From Amblyornis subalaris (lineage: Eukaryota; Chordata; Aves; Passeriformes; Ptilonorhynchidae), in assembly GCA_018881555.1 (NCBI GenBank), contig JACAXG010000106.1, forward strand, positions 2,162,905 to 2,226,904: a stretch of 64,000 nt of DNA. Direction: 5' to 3'. The position numbers were made by a program, and so were the translations under genes. The first letter of the stretch is position 1, and each line of letters starts with the position of its first letter. Below the pieces are notes generated by a model that had not been told where the DNA came from, ran no database searches, and saw nothing but the letters and a program-made list of their open reading frames with translations. This document shows positions 35,071 to 48,374 of the stretch, in pieces.

Positions 35071-36194
35071 CACTTGGTGGGCTGAGGGCCGCCTCAGGGG
35101 TGAAAAAAGTGCTGTTTTGGCTATAAATGTTGTGTTCAGCCTGTGAAAACATTATAGAAATGATCATTCACCAGAATAAAATGCAAAATCTACCTAGATG
35201 ATGTTCATGTATCAATATTCGAACACTGCCTCCTAAATTAAGACGCAAGGAGGTTACCCCCATAACACCCAAACGTGGAATCATCTCAGCCGACGGCCCC
35301 CATAAAAAATTTGTTTTAGGGGTGTGTTTTATGGGAAGCAACTGAGTTGGGATGAGCATCTCGCAGGGCGTTGTTTTGTGTGCTAATTACCTCCACCCGC
35401 GGCTGCGCGGGGCGGCTCGGAGCGCTGTACCTGCTGTGCCCGACAACTTGCTGGCAGTCACGGAGTATCTGCTTCCTGTGGGCACCTGCCTGCTCTGTGC
35501 AGAGCATCACATTGAGGCATGTCACCTTGTGTCACATCACAGATGAGATGTGACCCAGTGTAACCTGGCACAGCGCTGGCACTGCGGCGGAGCCAAACCC
35601 GGAAAACCCGCGCCAAGGGCAGGGAAATATGAGCTGGCCACCCCTGGACCTGTAGGTACTCGGATTTACCCATCAGCCTGGCTCTTTGTAGGTGCTTTGG
35701 CACGTCTCTCTGGGATACAAACACAGGAATTTCTCTGCTTGTGTTTATTTATGGTGCTTGTCTTTTGGGAAACGATAATCCTCCTACTTTTTAATCTAAA
35801 TTGAACCGTGGTGAGCACACCAATAAAACACGTCGCAGCAAACAAAGGAAATTCTCCCTGTATTAATAATAAAATCTAAGATTTATCAGTCTCTCCCTCT
35901 TTCTTCCCTCTGTGTGATGCAGTCTAAAGCAACTGCTACATTTATAGATGTCTGATAAAATTTTAATAGAAGAACCCATTACCTTTGAATCTGGAGTAAA
36001 GAGACTGTATCAAAACCAGGAGTGTAGAGCCTGAGCTAAATATAACTTGTTAACTGGGAGTAGCAGCCCGTGAGCTTCGTAATGTTGATGGATTTACTTT
36101 GCTTTGCTACAAGCAGTGGGACAGTGAATATTGTAGCAGGTGAGGTGTCATAAAACAAGAGCAAGAGATATTCCAGCCACTGAGCACTGGGAAG
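35071..36194. other. Non-coding DNA with a small CpG-richer patch
   Basis: Most of this is A+T-rich. At about 35390-35435 and 35570-35620 there are two short CpG clusters ('cccgcggctgcgcggggcgg' and 'actgcggcggagcc'), including a GC box GGGGCGG. Frames are open on both strands around them, with no domains. The patch is much smaller than a CpG island. Confidence 0.4.
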
Positions 36195-36244
36195 TTGACT
36201 GGACTCTGTTTTGGAGGTCTTTTCCGATGTTAGTGATTCTATGA
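36195..36244 (+). mobile_element. Short CR1 3' end remnant
   Basis: Only the terminal about 50 bases are recognisable: 'ttggaggtcttttccgatgt' followed by 'tagtgattctatga'. The order and the octamer tail match the CR1 3' end in forward orientation. The copy is old and very short. Confidence 0.7.
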
Positions 36245-38830
36245 GGAGGCTGTAGAAGACCCACCATTGAGGATAACTCCTTGAAACAAAGAATTTGGAG
36301 TTTGCTTCCTTGATCCTGAGGGCCACTGAGGTCTAAAATACACTTGTGTTCTTGCCAGAGGTGGGGTTTGCCATTTATTAAGATGAGCTTTGAAACAAGA
36401 CCTTAATGCAGGGTTTAACATCCAAATCCAGAACGACTTGGGGTAAAATTGCTGCTACCTTGTACCCCATGGGGGCTTTTCGGGAGCTGTTGGCTCTCCA
36501 CCATCCAACTCTGACTTCTGGATGCTCTGGCATTTAGCGCCTGCATAACCATCTTTGTAGGGAAGACTTCAAATTTTGTGGTAATGTCAAAATAAATTTT
36601 CCCTTTTTAAATTTTATTTTATATACTTAGTGGTATTTCAGGCAATTTTTTCCCTTAACACTTAAATCTTTAGCAGAATTTTTTAACACTGCTGACACAT
36701 TACTAAATGAAAATTGATGATTTTAAATACACACACATATATATATATGCATATATATGTATGTGTGTGCGTATATATATGCCATAAAATATGACTCTTT
36801 CAGTGTCATTTAGAGAAGAATCACTTTTTCCATGGGAGGAGCTGTAGTTCAGGACAGTTTTTAGCTGTGTAGTTACTGCTGATTACTGATAAGCAGGTAG
36901 AAAGGAGCATTTTTGGGACTAGGAACTTGCAGTGTCCTACTGCTCCTATGGTGAATAAGCTGAAAAATAAAACTATATCATTTGTTAACAATTTTTTTCC
37001 CCTTTTACTAGAAATATAGTATTTGCTGAGAGTCGTATTAGCAAAAAATCCAGATATTCCTCTGACAGGATGGAGTTGAAAGTCTCAGTGAAAACATGAA
37101 GCGAAATGAGGGTCTTATCTGAATCCCTATCTGAAATGGGAGGGTTTATTACTGAGCTAATACTCAGCGTGGTAACTAAAGTTGCACGATGCAGCAGGCT
37201 TCAGACAGAAGCTGATGACCTCTATTATGACACATCCACTTTAGAGCCAGATGAAATGTAGCAAAATGTATTTAAAAATATTTCAGAAACATATGTAGCT
37301 ACCAGAATCTGAAGTCCTAAATGCGTATGGCCTCTATTTCTCCACCAAAAAGATGAAGTCGGTAAATACAGTAACATCCTTTCTCTCCTCGGGCTGAGCT
37401 GAATTTAAACTGTGAGCTTCATTTCCACAATTCAGTGTCCAATATGCAATCTGATCACACCTCCACTTTTGTGAGTTGTAGCCATGGCCTTAAATTAAAT
37501 TACAAACCCTACATTGGACTGACATAAATCTGATTTTGGGCTGAACTTGAAGTGTTTGAAATACCAAATCACTACTCCCTGATCCCTAATGAGAAGTAAT
37601 CAAAGAATTTAACCAGCAGTACAAACACTTACACATCACTACAGATGTAGCCAAATTGACTCAAAGTACTCTTTTTCTCTATGAAAAAATTGTGNGCAAA
37701 TATACCTTACTGAGACTGGCTATTCCAGTAGAATCACTAAAGAGGAGGGAAAAAACTCTTCTAGTTTAATTCTGAAAAAGAATGCTAATATATTTTTTTC
37801 TCCCTTCCCTTCTAGAAATCTGTTTTTTACTGTGCCACATAAATAATAAAATGCAATAAAAACTTACCCAACCTGCCTGGATGGGACATGGACAGTTTTT
37901 AACCTGGTGCCTCTGCCATGATCCAGGCACCCATACATTTTTTGGGGTCCCTTTCTCTCCTGTCTGTTTCCAAAAAAATTGGCTTGGCATCTCACCTGCC
38001 CAAACAATCTCGATTTATTTGACTGCCAAACTTCCTTGTTGTCTCCTTGCATTTTCCACAGCAGCTCAAAATCTCAACACATCGGGGCAATTATGATATT
38101 ATATGGCAATGCATAGGATGGTACCGACACAGACTAAAAAAGAGAACTAAAAATCAATAGTGTTTGTATCCTTCTGAGGAGAAGCAGCACTAAAGCTTGC
38201 CCTGGTGGGAATGTGAAAAGGTACGTCCTGAATTTTAGCCTTAAGGTGATGCAAAGCGAAGGAAGCTGTCTTCTCTAATGAATTGAAACCCTTGCCTTCT
38301 GACCCTATGGAGGAGTTTTTTTCCTTTTCTCTCTGGTTTTTTTTTTTTTTTTGTCTCTCTGCCTTTTTGGGGAGTAGACATGAGTGAGAAAACAGTTGTT
38401 ATTAGTGCCACTCTAGGCAACTTATTATTATTAATTTTTTTAAAAATTCCTGAGCAAAGAGTGGATCGTGCCAGCTGCTCTGGTAACTGCAGAGAGGGAT
38501 TTAGGATACTTAAATGAGGCGACCAGACTTTAAGTCATTTTCTGACTGCTGGAGAAGTAATTTTACACCTGATATTTAAGATAATCTGTCTACATCATGC
38601 ATGTCATCTTTCTCCAGTGTGTGTTTTACTGCCTGGGAAAGCTCATGTTCCTGTGTCAGTATAGTGCTGTGAGTTATGTTTTGTCTAATACACCTATTTA
38701 AAGTGTACAGCTATTGTTTGAGGGGAAAGTGGTGCTGGATGACACGAGTAGCACTGCAGGTGCTGACTGATAGATGCTCTTAAGGTCTCCTGTAATAAAT
38801 TGTGCTGGTAAAGTTACACCACTAATGATC
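36245..38830. other. Non-coding DNA, no gene recognised
   Basis: A+T-rich unique sequence with the TA/CA microsatellite (listed) and a T run at 38337-38352. A few short domain-free frames occur near 37766-38096. No gene is supported. Confidence 0.45.
36728..36781. repeat. (CA/TA/TG)n palindromic microsatellite
   Basis: CA repeats pass into TA repeats, a GCATAT centre, more TA units and then TG repeats, so the tract is close to a palindrome. It is alternating purine-pyrimidine throughout. Such tracts can form Z-DNA or cruciforms and vary in length. Confidence 0.85.
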
Positions 38831-39041
38831 CTAGGAAGAAATTCTTCCCTGTGAGGGCAGTGAGGCCCTGGCACAGGTTGCCCAGAGAAGATGTGGCTGC
38901 CCCATCCCTGGAAGTGTCCAAGGCCAGGTTGGACGGGGCTTGGAGGAACCTGGTCTAGTGGAGGGTGTCCCTGCCCATGGCAGGCGGTGGAACAAGCAGA
39001 TCTTCAAGGTCCCTTCCAACCCAAACCATTCTGTGATCCTG
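38831..39041 (+). mobile_element. CR1 LINE fragment, 3' end
   Basis: A well-preserved forward copy of about 210 bases: 'ctaggaagaaattcttccct', 'gaggccctggcacaggttgc', 'ccatccctggaagtgtccaa', 'ggttggacggggcttgg', 'aacctggtctagtgg', 'cttccaacccaaaccattct' and 'gtgatcctg'. It is the most intact tail of its type in the window and a useful reference for the deletion in the 14935 copy. It is non-coding; the 85-codon minus frame here is repeat-derived. Confidence 0.95.
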
Positions 39042-42000
39042 TTGTAAGCATTCCATAAATACAATATGTATCTAGGGGATGAAAACATCCATTAATTATC
39101 AGATCAGTGCCTGAAAGCTATTAAATGTGGACTAGGTGTCTGGCTGCAGTGTTTTCCACACAGAGCAATGTTTGGACCATTGTTTTTATCAAGGAGATTT
39201 ATTTTTGCCCCTGCCGTAAAGTAGCAAGTTGCAGTGACCAGTGTTGAATTTCAGAATTTAAATGACAACTCAGGAATTTTATGTACCTCTTTGTAGAGAA
39301 GGTGAGGCTGACACACCTTGATGGCTGTTTCTCTGGTTGTTTTCTATGCATATGTTTTCTCTTTTGCTATTTGACTACAAGTTGGTAGAGAATGACTCTA
39401 CAATTATAGATCCTGTGATTCAGGAGTTAAATTTACAGACTGCAAGCTCATGAATCACAGGTTCTCAATGTGCACGTATCTTTCCTTAGGCACTTGCAAA
39501 ATCTGAAGTCATGAGGCTCCAAAGGAAAAGTTCAGAGAAAAGAAGTTTCTGTTCCTGCTTTCTAAATGTCCTGCACTCTGCCATCCAACTTCCCTTGAAA
39601 TAGAGCTCATAGTCTTGTATTCTGGTTTGGCTGCTTTGCAATGACCTTGTTTTTTGCAAAGGGTCAGCACATGTGACTTGCAAGATGTCCATAGGCGTTT
39701 GGAAGGGAAGATATTCAAGGCTCTCTGTGCTGTATTGGGAGACTTGAGGGAAATATGTTCCCCACTAAGGTGTCTGACCTGGGACAGGGCATTCAGGTTC
39801 TTTCAGCAGCATCTTTCTGAGGACTTCCAGTAAAGAGCATGCTTAGGTCTTTGAAGTCTAAAAATGCAGGTGCGTGCCAGGTGGGATTTTTGAGATTTCA
39901 TAGGTCTTGGCTCTAGAAAAACACTTAATCATAAGTGTCCATCAGGGACTTACCCCTTGAAACACACAGCTTAGACCTAGGTTCTACATCCTGCTGCCAC
40001 TTAACCTTTGGACAGACCTTAAACTCCCTAGATACGAAGTGTGTGTTGATAAACTGTAAGTGCTTCCGAGAACTCCGAAATTGCTCAAGCCCAGCAGGCA
40101 ACACCGAGCAGCGCTTCCCCTGCCTCCCTCCGTCGTGTCAGCCAGGCCAGACTTCTTGGAAACCATGAGTAGGGTGAAGGGAAGCAGATGGAGGAGTGGA
40201 GGGAGGTTCAATCCCTTCCNGCCGTCTGGTGAGGCTGCTCCATGGGGCGGGATGTGTCCGTAAACACGTAGGTTTGGAAAACCTTACGAGAGCACGGCTT
40301 CCGTGAGGAAGGAAAACCTATTTCTGCTCCAAGGAACACCTTATTTGAGTATTTGCAGGAACCCACACGGGGTGCTTGGTGCAGGTTGAGCAGAGACAGC
40401 AGCACTGGAAGCACCAGCTCCTCTCTTTCCGTTCGGAAGCAGCTGTTATTACCTTCTATGAAACGAAGTGTCTGATGTATTTGCAGACAGAATTTGTGAA
40501 GACATAAAAGTGAGATCTGTCTGATGTCAGCTTTCACAATGGCGGCTCTTGGTGTCGTCTGACCTCCTGAAGACCCAGTTTTTTCCACACATTTCCTCTT
40601 ATTTACAGTAGTGTGCTGACACTTAGGTGGGGATGGAGACCTAGGGAAAGGAAATGGAGGTTACGTTGACCAAGAAAGCCGTAAGAAAGGTGGNTCCTTA
40701 AGTTTAAGCTTTTCCCGGTGTTTTTTTTCTTTTCCACAACTCTTCCTTTATCGAGATGAAGCGAGAAGACCTCAACTGACAGGAAAATTANGGAACGGGG
40801 AATTACAGGAACATGAGGCCGTCAAGTTCATGTCACGTTCTTTCTTTTGATTCCAGTGGAAATATAAGCTCACCTATATGTGATATTGGTTTGGTAGCTC
40901 TGGACAAGTGTCGCTTGCAAAACAGCCCCACAACATCACCAAGTGTTTGGCTGCTGCTAATTGTCAGTGAGAGGTGAGGGAATGAAGAGCATTTTCACAG
41001 AGCTCCACGAGGATAAAAGTTCTGTAGGGAATTTTCTGCTGTTACGGGCACACACTGGGAGATTCTTCCCTTTAATGTTCAAGGTAAGTTTCTTGATTAA
41101 CAAGGAAACTCACTTAAATTAAGAGCGCTGGGGGGGAGGAAGAGAAGAAACGAAAATGAGGAAGTTCTTGGTACAGTACCAGAAAAAAAAAAGCGCGTAT
41201 TAACGATAATTGAAACTCACCTCCGCGAGGGCAATGAATCACCAGAAACAGCCTGTGGAAAACAAGGTTGTGCAACCTTGACCAGCGTGTGTCACCGACT
41301 GGTGGAATTTTTAGAAAAGCAGCAGTTTGGGCTCATCGCTGTGGTTCGTGATTGCACACACCTGTTCGGCTCGGAGGTTTTGCAACCAAATTAAAAAAAA
41401 AAAAGAAAAAGGAAGCTGAAGTTGCTGCTTCTCCTGAGCAGTGCAAAAAAGCAGAAAACCACAGCTGTTCTAGCTGTTAACAGATATCAGCAGAGCACCT
41501 CCTGTTACATAATTGAGGATAACGTTTTTGAAGCATATGGGCTGAAGGTATTGTAAACTCATTAAAGCTTGAGGTGGGAAACATTCTAGCGCATATCTAG
41601 GTCTGATATCTTTAACAAATGTTTACAATTAGAGCTCCTATAAGCAATTTATTAAATAATAAATGAAGGGAAAGCTTGATGAAGAAGTAGAAAGTCAGGA
41701 ATTCCTGTGCAGTGACACGTGAGTTGCAAGTGGAATTGTGCAAGATTGCTGCCCATTGATCTGATAACTGGTCACTTTGGGTGGCTGGAGATGCAGGATG
41801 CAGTTTTACTGTCTGCTATGTAATCTGAGAGAAATACAGTTTTCAGACACCCTGGAGATGTGTTTTTCTGGAGTTACTACCTGCTGCTTGCCAGCTTCCA
41901 GCATCTGACTAAGAAAAGCCATAGAAAATTAGATGGTTACAAAGTGGATCTTGACAGCCTCTGTAGTTCTACTAATCTGATTGTGAAGAGGAAGGACAGA

Positions 42001-42927
42001 GGTGGTTCTTGCTGTTATTGCACTTGCACTAATAATGCACAGATGATTTGGTCCATTTCTGAAAGCCCCTTTGTCAAGAAAAATTAGGTAATATGACAAC
42101 ACTCAGAGGCTTAACCACCTATGCTCACTAAAGCACATATGTTAAGGGCTGGAAACAGCAACTGGTTTTGGGGGTGCAGCTGCTGGAAATGTGGTTTCTG
42201 ATGTTGTACAGCCATCCTTATTGACTCAGGAGGCTCCACTGATTGTGGGCTGTGGATCCCTGACTGTGGATCAGCAGTTCAAATCCAAGCCAAATCAGTG
42301 AACGAATTCAGGCAATCTGCAACAGTCTAAAGACNGGGAAATACTTGGTCCGTGAGTTTTCTTCCAATGAAGCTCTACCGGCTAAAGCCAAAGAATGTGA
42401 TCTTTGTTTCTGCAGGAGTGATGAAGTTTGCCAGGTCATAGTGAGTTCTGGTATCGTTTTTGGTGTCCTAATGCACAATCATGAGTGATTCAGCATTTCC
42501 AGGGAAGTAGATAACACGTCCAGCAGTTTTCAGGGAGTATTGTCTCTCCAGATGAGGCTGAAGGCGACATTTCACCTGCTCTCTGTCCTCACAGGTCTCT
42601 TCCTAGGGTGGTCCTACAGGGCCTTGGTACCAAGTGGAGCAGAGAAGAAAAGTGTGTAAAGCACCAGAGCATCCTGTGATGGGTTACTGCCAATCCAAGT
42701 CTATCTGTTATTCCCTGCCCTACTCCCCTCCCATGACACCACACAGTGCTTAGAGTTCACTGTACTGGTTTGCTTTCAATGGCAGAGGAAATTTAGTTTG
42801 TTTAATCTGTATTTCATTTGGTTGGCATCAAAGTGACAAGAGGGCTCTTGGCTGGCACAAGGCACGTTATGTGAAAAACACATTCTTGATGATTTATTAC
42901 TAAGGACCAAGTTTTTCTTTTATGACT

Positions 42928-42968
42928 AAGGCTTGGCTTAAGGCTTGGCTTGTTGCTGGCTGGCTGGC
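42928..42968 (+). repeat. 12-bp tandem duplication and GGCT repeat
   Basis: The 12-mer 'aaggcttggctt' occurs twice in tandem (42928-42939, 42940-42951), followed shortly by three 'tggc' units. It is probably replication slippage. Confidence 0.8.
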
Positions 42969-45900
42969 ATGTTCCCGCAGCATGAGATGTGAGGCCATCC
43001 TAAAAAACCATTATCTGGGCCTCTTAAATAAAACACAGGCTTGTTAATGAACATCATGATGATTTTGCAGCTCCAAAAATTGTAACTTCAGCAGCAGGCA
43101 TTAAAAAAAAATAGAGAAAAGTCTAGGATATGACATCCTCTCATAACTGATCCAGATTTTGCTGAGGCCAGCATTTCATCCACGTTCTGAGGAATCTCAG
43201 AGCAGGACCTGACCCTCAGGTACAGCCAGGTGATCCTGGGGGGATCCAGGGGGAGCAGGATGTTGCCTGTTATCTATGGACTATGTGAAACTCTGCTATA
43301 TTTATCCAGTAGCACACAGAAACCGGAGACCTACTTTCCATCTCTCTGGGTTTTTGCCAAATCCTTAACATGATTAACAATTTTATTTTTTTAAAATGCN
43401 ATCAGATGCTCTTTAGAAACAGAAATGTGTTTGAAGGTTCTCCATACTGGAGAACTTCTGTGAAGTTCTTTACTTTTCCTTTTTTCCCCCCTGCTTTGCT
43501 TGCAGTTAAGATATTAAAAATGTGCATCGCATATTGTTGCTCTTTAAACTATTTGGGGAGTATTGTGTTCTGGAGAAAGAAATGGGAAATTATTGGCTTG
43601 GTTAGGGGCTTACTAATTATTAAATGTGCTTACTTTGAGGAAATACCCATTTCATTCTAAATGCAACAAAAATTTGAACTGGGTTCAAGTTATTCATCAG
43701 TGTTTTTTCTCTGCATGAATTTCAGGTCTCTAACTTCAGTGCAATTAGAGGTTAACCTGATCCTTTTGTTTTAATACCAATCCAAAGCAACACAGCACAA
43801 CTCTTCTGTAAGCCAGTAAAAAAAAAACCAAACAACACAATGCAAATAATATTCTGATTGCTTTGGTAAATCTCTGGTATTCATAACAATGGAGTATATC
43901 AAGTTCATATGTGGCATTAATTATACTGCAGCATTATGGATCAAGAACAGCTGAAAAGGAAGGATTTGCTGGGGCAATAGATAATCTGTGGAATATTTGT
44001 GAAAATTTGGCCACGTGTGCCTGGAGTTCTGCACGTCATCTGAACTCTGGTCTGATTAAAGTTGCACAAAAAAATTTCCTGGAGAAACTCTGTGAAGTTG
44101 ATCTGATTTGTCATGTCCTTTAAAACCATGTTCCCCAATTTGTCTTGTTCCCAAATTCTCGGTGGTGTAGGGCTTGTCTATGTTTTATTTCAGCTTGTTT
44201 CATTTATCCACAGGGTTTGGGGAAGATGTTAAACATATTTTTTGTTTTGTTACAGCTTGATGTGCAGTGTTTTAATCAAGGTGTCTCCCTGACACGCTAT
44301 ATTCCCATCAGCATGGGTAACTCTAGGACACAAGTTTATTCTGGAAGAGGGTAATAAAAATGAATGTTGTCAGTGTCTGTGGGAAATGAGCACTGGATCT
44401 CAAGCTAATCAGGTTATTTCAGACTAGTTAAGCATATTTCTGATTCCAAATTTGTTTGCATTCGTTAATGTATTTCAGTCTAAGATGCTCTGTGTGATGC
44501 TTTCATGATGTTAGAGAGTTTTGGAAGGGGTGGATATTTGACCTGTTTTGCAAAGAATGCATCTGTTCACTAAATCAAATTAGAAAATGCTTAATCTGTA
44601 ATTTTTACTGCAGCAAGACATCAAGGAAAGGAGAAGGTTTTACTGGTAATGGAAAAACTATTAAAATTTTTAGCCCTATGTAAATATATAGAATAACTGT
44701 ACATGGAGTTTTTTGTTAGTGAAATAGTCCTCCCTTCATTAGAACACTTTGCTAGAAAGGCAGAGGGCAAAATTGGCCAGGCATTTTAATTATCCGGAGT
44801 TTTCCATGCAAGCTCTCCTCTTGTGGTGTGGGTGTTTTCTTTAATAACCTCCCAAATACCTGTAAGGTTGGAGAGTGGCAAAACTCCCTGCAGGGTTACA
44901 GAAATCCATTCCAGNCTCACCTTTGGCAGTGAAAGGTCAGTGCAAAAACACTGACTTTTCATGCATGCCATAACTGAGGCTTTTGCCTCGTTGTTACTGT
45001 TTCCTGCTTTGAATCCAACTCATCCACTTGCATCTCCCAGACTTCCAGAGCACTCCTGCTTAAGTGGGGGACACTCAGGTAAAATATTTATTGTTAAAAA
45101 TTACCCCAGTGAGGTATAGTCACTACAGCTTCAAACTGTGCATTGCTGTATATGCCACTTTTCCAGCAGAAGCCAAGGGCAGATAGGAATTAATCATTTT
45201 TGAAAATTAGCTTGCAAGTACCTAGAGTCAGATATCCACAANAAAAAANCCCCCTAGCCCTTATTTTTCAGGTNCATTTTCCCCAGGCTATAAAAAGGAG
45301 CAACTGTGTTTGTTTTCTTTAAGAATACTTGAAACTCTTTGAAATCCTTTGTTGAGAGCTACTGCTTAATGGTGAAATACTGGCAATTCTTGAAAATTTA
45401 GGGCTGTGGGAGAGTGGCTGCCCGTTATCTGGCTAATGTGGGCACACTGTCACACTGTTCTTTTAATAGGTGTGTTTGTGAAACCAGAATAAGGCTTGCG
45501 TGATCGCTGGTGNTGATCTATGATACCCAGTTTCACAGCAAACTGTGACAGTGAGGGATTGAAACAATTTTTCCCCAAGTTGCCCTGAGATTCTCACGAA
45601 TCATCCTTTTGTCTGTCCCCAAAACGTGGGTGCCACTGCCTCGGTGCCGAACACTGCTGCGACTGTGTAGTCTCTGTTTCTCCATGAGAAGACAGAAACC
45701 ATCTGGTCTGAAACACAGCCCTCTTTGAAAATACATGTCCCATTATGTTAGCTCTGAAACAGCCTGAGCAGCTCTGCCTCTGAAGAGGAGATTGTATCTT
45801 AACATGTAGAAAACTTTTTTCTTTAAATCTCTCTTCTTTTTTTTCTCATTTTACTTGGGGTATGGGGAGAAATGCCAAGAATATTTTTAATTATCATGAT

Positions 45901-48260
45901 TTTTGCCCTGAACCTGTCTTGCCAAGGAAACTGCTTTCACAGAGACCACGCTTGCAGGATGACTTATTCCCTTGCCTTGCAGTGGGGTGTGGTGGGTCCC
46001 CTGCCATGCCCCGGGGACTGTGCTCCAGTGTGCTGGGGGCTAACCCAATCCTTTTCCAACCTCCAGCGTGGCCCCTTTGTCTTCTTGTCTGTGCCAGGCA
46101 GCTCAGGCACACGAGGGCAGCAGGCTGCGTGGCTTCTGGCCACCTGTACACTCTTCCTCTTTCTCTCCATCCTCCTCCCCCCGTGGCTCACGAGGTCCTG
46201 GCTGCTCGCGTCCGTTTGCCTCCCTTATCAGGAAAGCCACTGTGCTGCAAGAGACCCGGCCCGGGCACCTTCCACGGCCCCGTGCTTTGAGAAAAGGTCA
46301 AACACACAGGCAACTAATCTGATTTGGTCTCTATTCAGCACTCACAGCTCCTCCTGCAAGGAAAGGAGGGGGTGAGGAGGGTGGACAGCAGAGGGGGGCT
46401 CCATGGACTCTCTGTGAGGCTGCAGCAAACCTGATGCTCTCCGGCTGGGAAATGTTCACTTCTGATTTACAGCAGCGAGTATGGAATTAGATTCACTTTT
46501 TTACCCTGCTTCTCTTTTTCCTGGCTCGTACTTGTAGGACTAGCAAGTTATGCTGGTTTAAAAAAAAATAATAAAAACCCCCTAATGTTCTATAACTCCC
46601 CTTTAGCAAGACAGAAACACAAAAGGCTGTGCAAAGGTTGCTAAATGCAAATTTAGTGTTATAATTAGGCATTCACTATTGTTTTCCACTTTTAAAAAAG
46701 CTTAGGGTTTTTTTTCTTGGTTTTTTTTTTTTTTTTACACTTATTTGCCTTTTTGCTCTGAAGGTGCAGGTTTTGCTTAGCTTCTGCCATAGGTCTTCCG
46801 ATGACAGCGGGTCTGTGAGTTTGGTTTGANAAACTGATTGCTGTACTGCTTGGGAATCTGATGTTCTCAGCTGTGCAGGGCTTTAAAAAAACCCTCAGAA
46901 CCCAACAAGCACAACGACTCAAACCCCTCATTTTGAGCCCTTCATTTGGTTATGACAGGCAGCACTCGTGGTTCTGCCCTCTGAGGATGGGAAGTGCAGG
47001 CAGCCAGGGACGTATACGAGGTAACCATTATGTTTAAGTCAACACAGGAGCACGCCAGGAATGTTGCTGATGCTTTGAGAATGCACCTAATTAATTTAAA
47101 AGTAGTTCTGTGGGTATTATTNGCTAACCTAACCCTGGAAGCAATTGCCGTTTTCTTTTTAAAGGAGATAAAAACAAAGCAGAGCTGCTCCGTTTAGGTG
47201 GGAGAGCTGCCTGATTTTTCAGGGCAGGTAAGGTAGATTAATAACAGACCACTCATAAGAAGGTTTNGGATCTCACTGTCAGAGGGTAATAATTAATGAT
47301 CAAATGTTAATGGAGATGCTGGGCTGTTGATGCCATTAATTCAGCTCAGTGGAGCCAGTCCTGCCCAGGACCTGCCACAGCTGTCACTGCATTCGCTTAA
47401 TTATTCCAGGGCCTTCGGGCTCTTTTTCCCTTTTCCCTGCTAACTGCAGGACAGTATGTTTCCACTGAAGCAGAATTACGGAGAACGCCTCGATTCCCGG
47501 GCACTGCCTGGCCGGCTCCACACGCAGACCTACAGGCAACAGAGGCGACCACAAAGTTAAACAAATCACCTCTCTCTGCCCCTCCACGAAGTCCTGTGCT
47601 ATTCAGGAAGAAGTGGGGTGATTAAAAATAGCCAGGAAGAGCTCAGGAGGGGAGGGCAGCAGGGCTGGGGTTGCCTGAGCATCATTGCCATGATCATTGG
47701 TATCATGGATCCTTTGCTGGGCTGGTTTGGAAGTGCTGGTCCATCCTGGGAGTTCACTTATGTATTTCTCCATAATAGTAGGTACTTCCCACCAGTTTGG
47801 ACAAGGTAATAAACTCATAGTTCCCACCAGTTTAGACATTCCTACCTGCTGGGAGGCAGCTTTGATATTCCCAAGGCCTGTTATGATGAAGCATCAACCA
47901 GTTCTCGGCAGAAGGTGGATGTTAAATAGGGCAAGACTAACTGAATTCCAGNGAAATCCCAAAATCTGGAAACCAGTAATCCTTAGAGCAGCAGTCAAGG
48001 GCAGAGGATCTCAGACTAGGGTGAAAAATTGATTGGTTAAAAGGATGTTATTGTCAGAACTGAGGATGGAGAAATGGGAGTTCTCAGTGTTTAGCTCTGT
48101 GCAGTCCTGCTAAGACTCAAAAAGAATCCTAATCCAATCTTTCAAGCAATTTTTCAAACTTTTTTTAATGTCCTGCCTCTTTTTCTGNTGCAAACCCCCC
48201 TGACATTTCTCCCCATTCTTCTTAAAGGGCATGCTAATTATTTTAATTGTCCTGCCTTTA

Positions 48261-48320
48261 CCACCCCCCAAAAAAAAGAAGAAAAAAAAAACAACCAAAA
48301 ACCAACAACCAAAAAACCCA
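48261..48320 (+). repeat. A/C-rich low-complexity tract
   Basis: C and A runs with CCAAAA/CAACC units and almost no T or G on the plus strand. It has no recognised function. Confidence 0.75.
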
Positions 48321-48374
48321 GATTTCTCTTTTTTTTTGGGTTAATTTCCAATTCTGAGGAGTACTGCTTTTTAA

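Larger units (their letters stand above)
39042..48374. other. Non-coding DNA, no gene recognised
   Basis: This is the longest interval without a recognised CR1. It has an A run near 41392-41404, a small duplication at 42928-42951, a T run at 46721-46736, a near-direct repeat at 47786-47838 and an A/C-rich tract at 48261-48320. GC-richer open patches occur near 40060-40590 and 45960-46420; the latter holds 142- and 167-codon plus frames in two different frames at once plus minus frames, with no domains, so I reject them. A CpG spot near 40230-40300 is minor. Confidence 0.45.

Noticed and set aside
42222..42290. Possible ancient repeat around 'ttgactcaggaggctccact'
   Set aside because: The similarity to known palindromic cores is short and the arms do not pair.
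43240..43262. CTCF-like 'ccagggggagcagg'
   Set aside because: Too many mismatches to the motif outside the G run.
45862..46375. 142- and 167-codon plus frames
   Set aside because: Two frames are open at once on the same strand with minus frames opposite, which is a sign of composition rather than selection. The hydrophobic stretch in the second is not enough to call a membrane protein.
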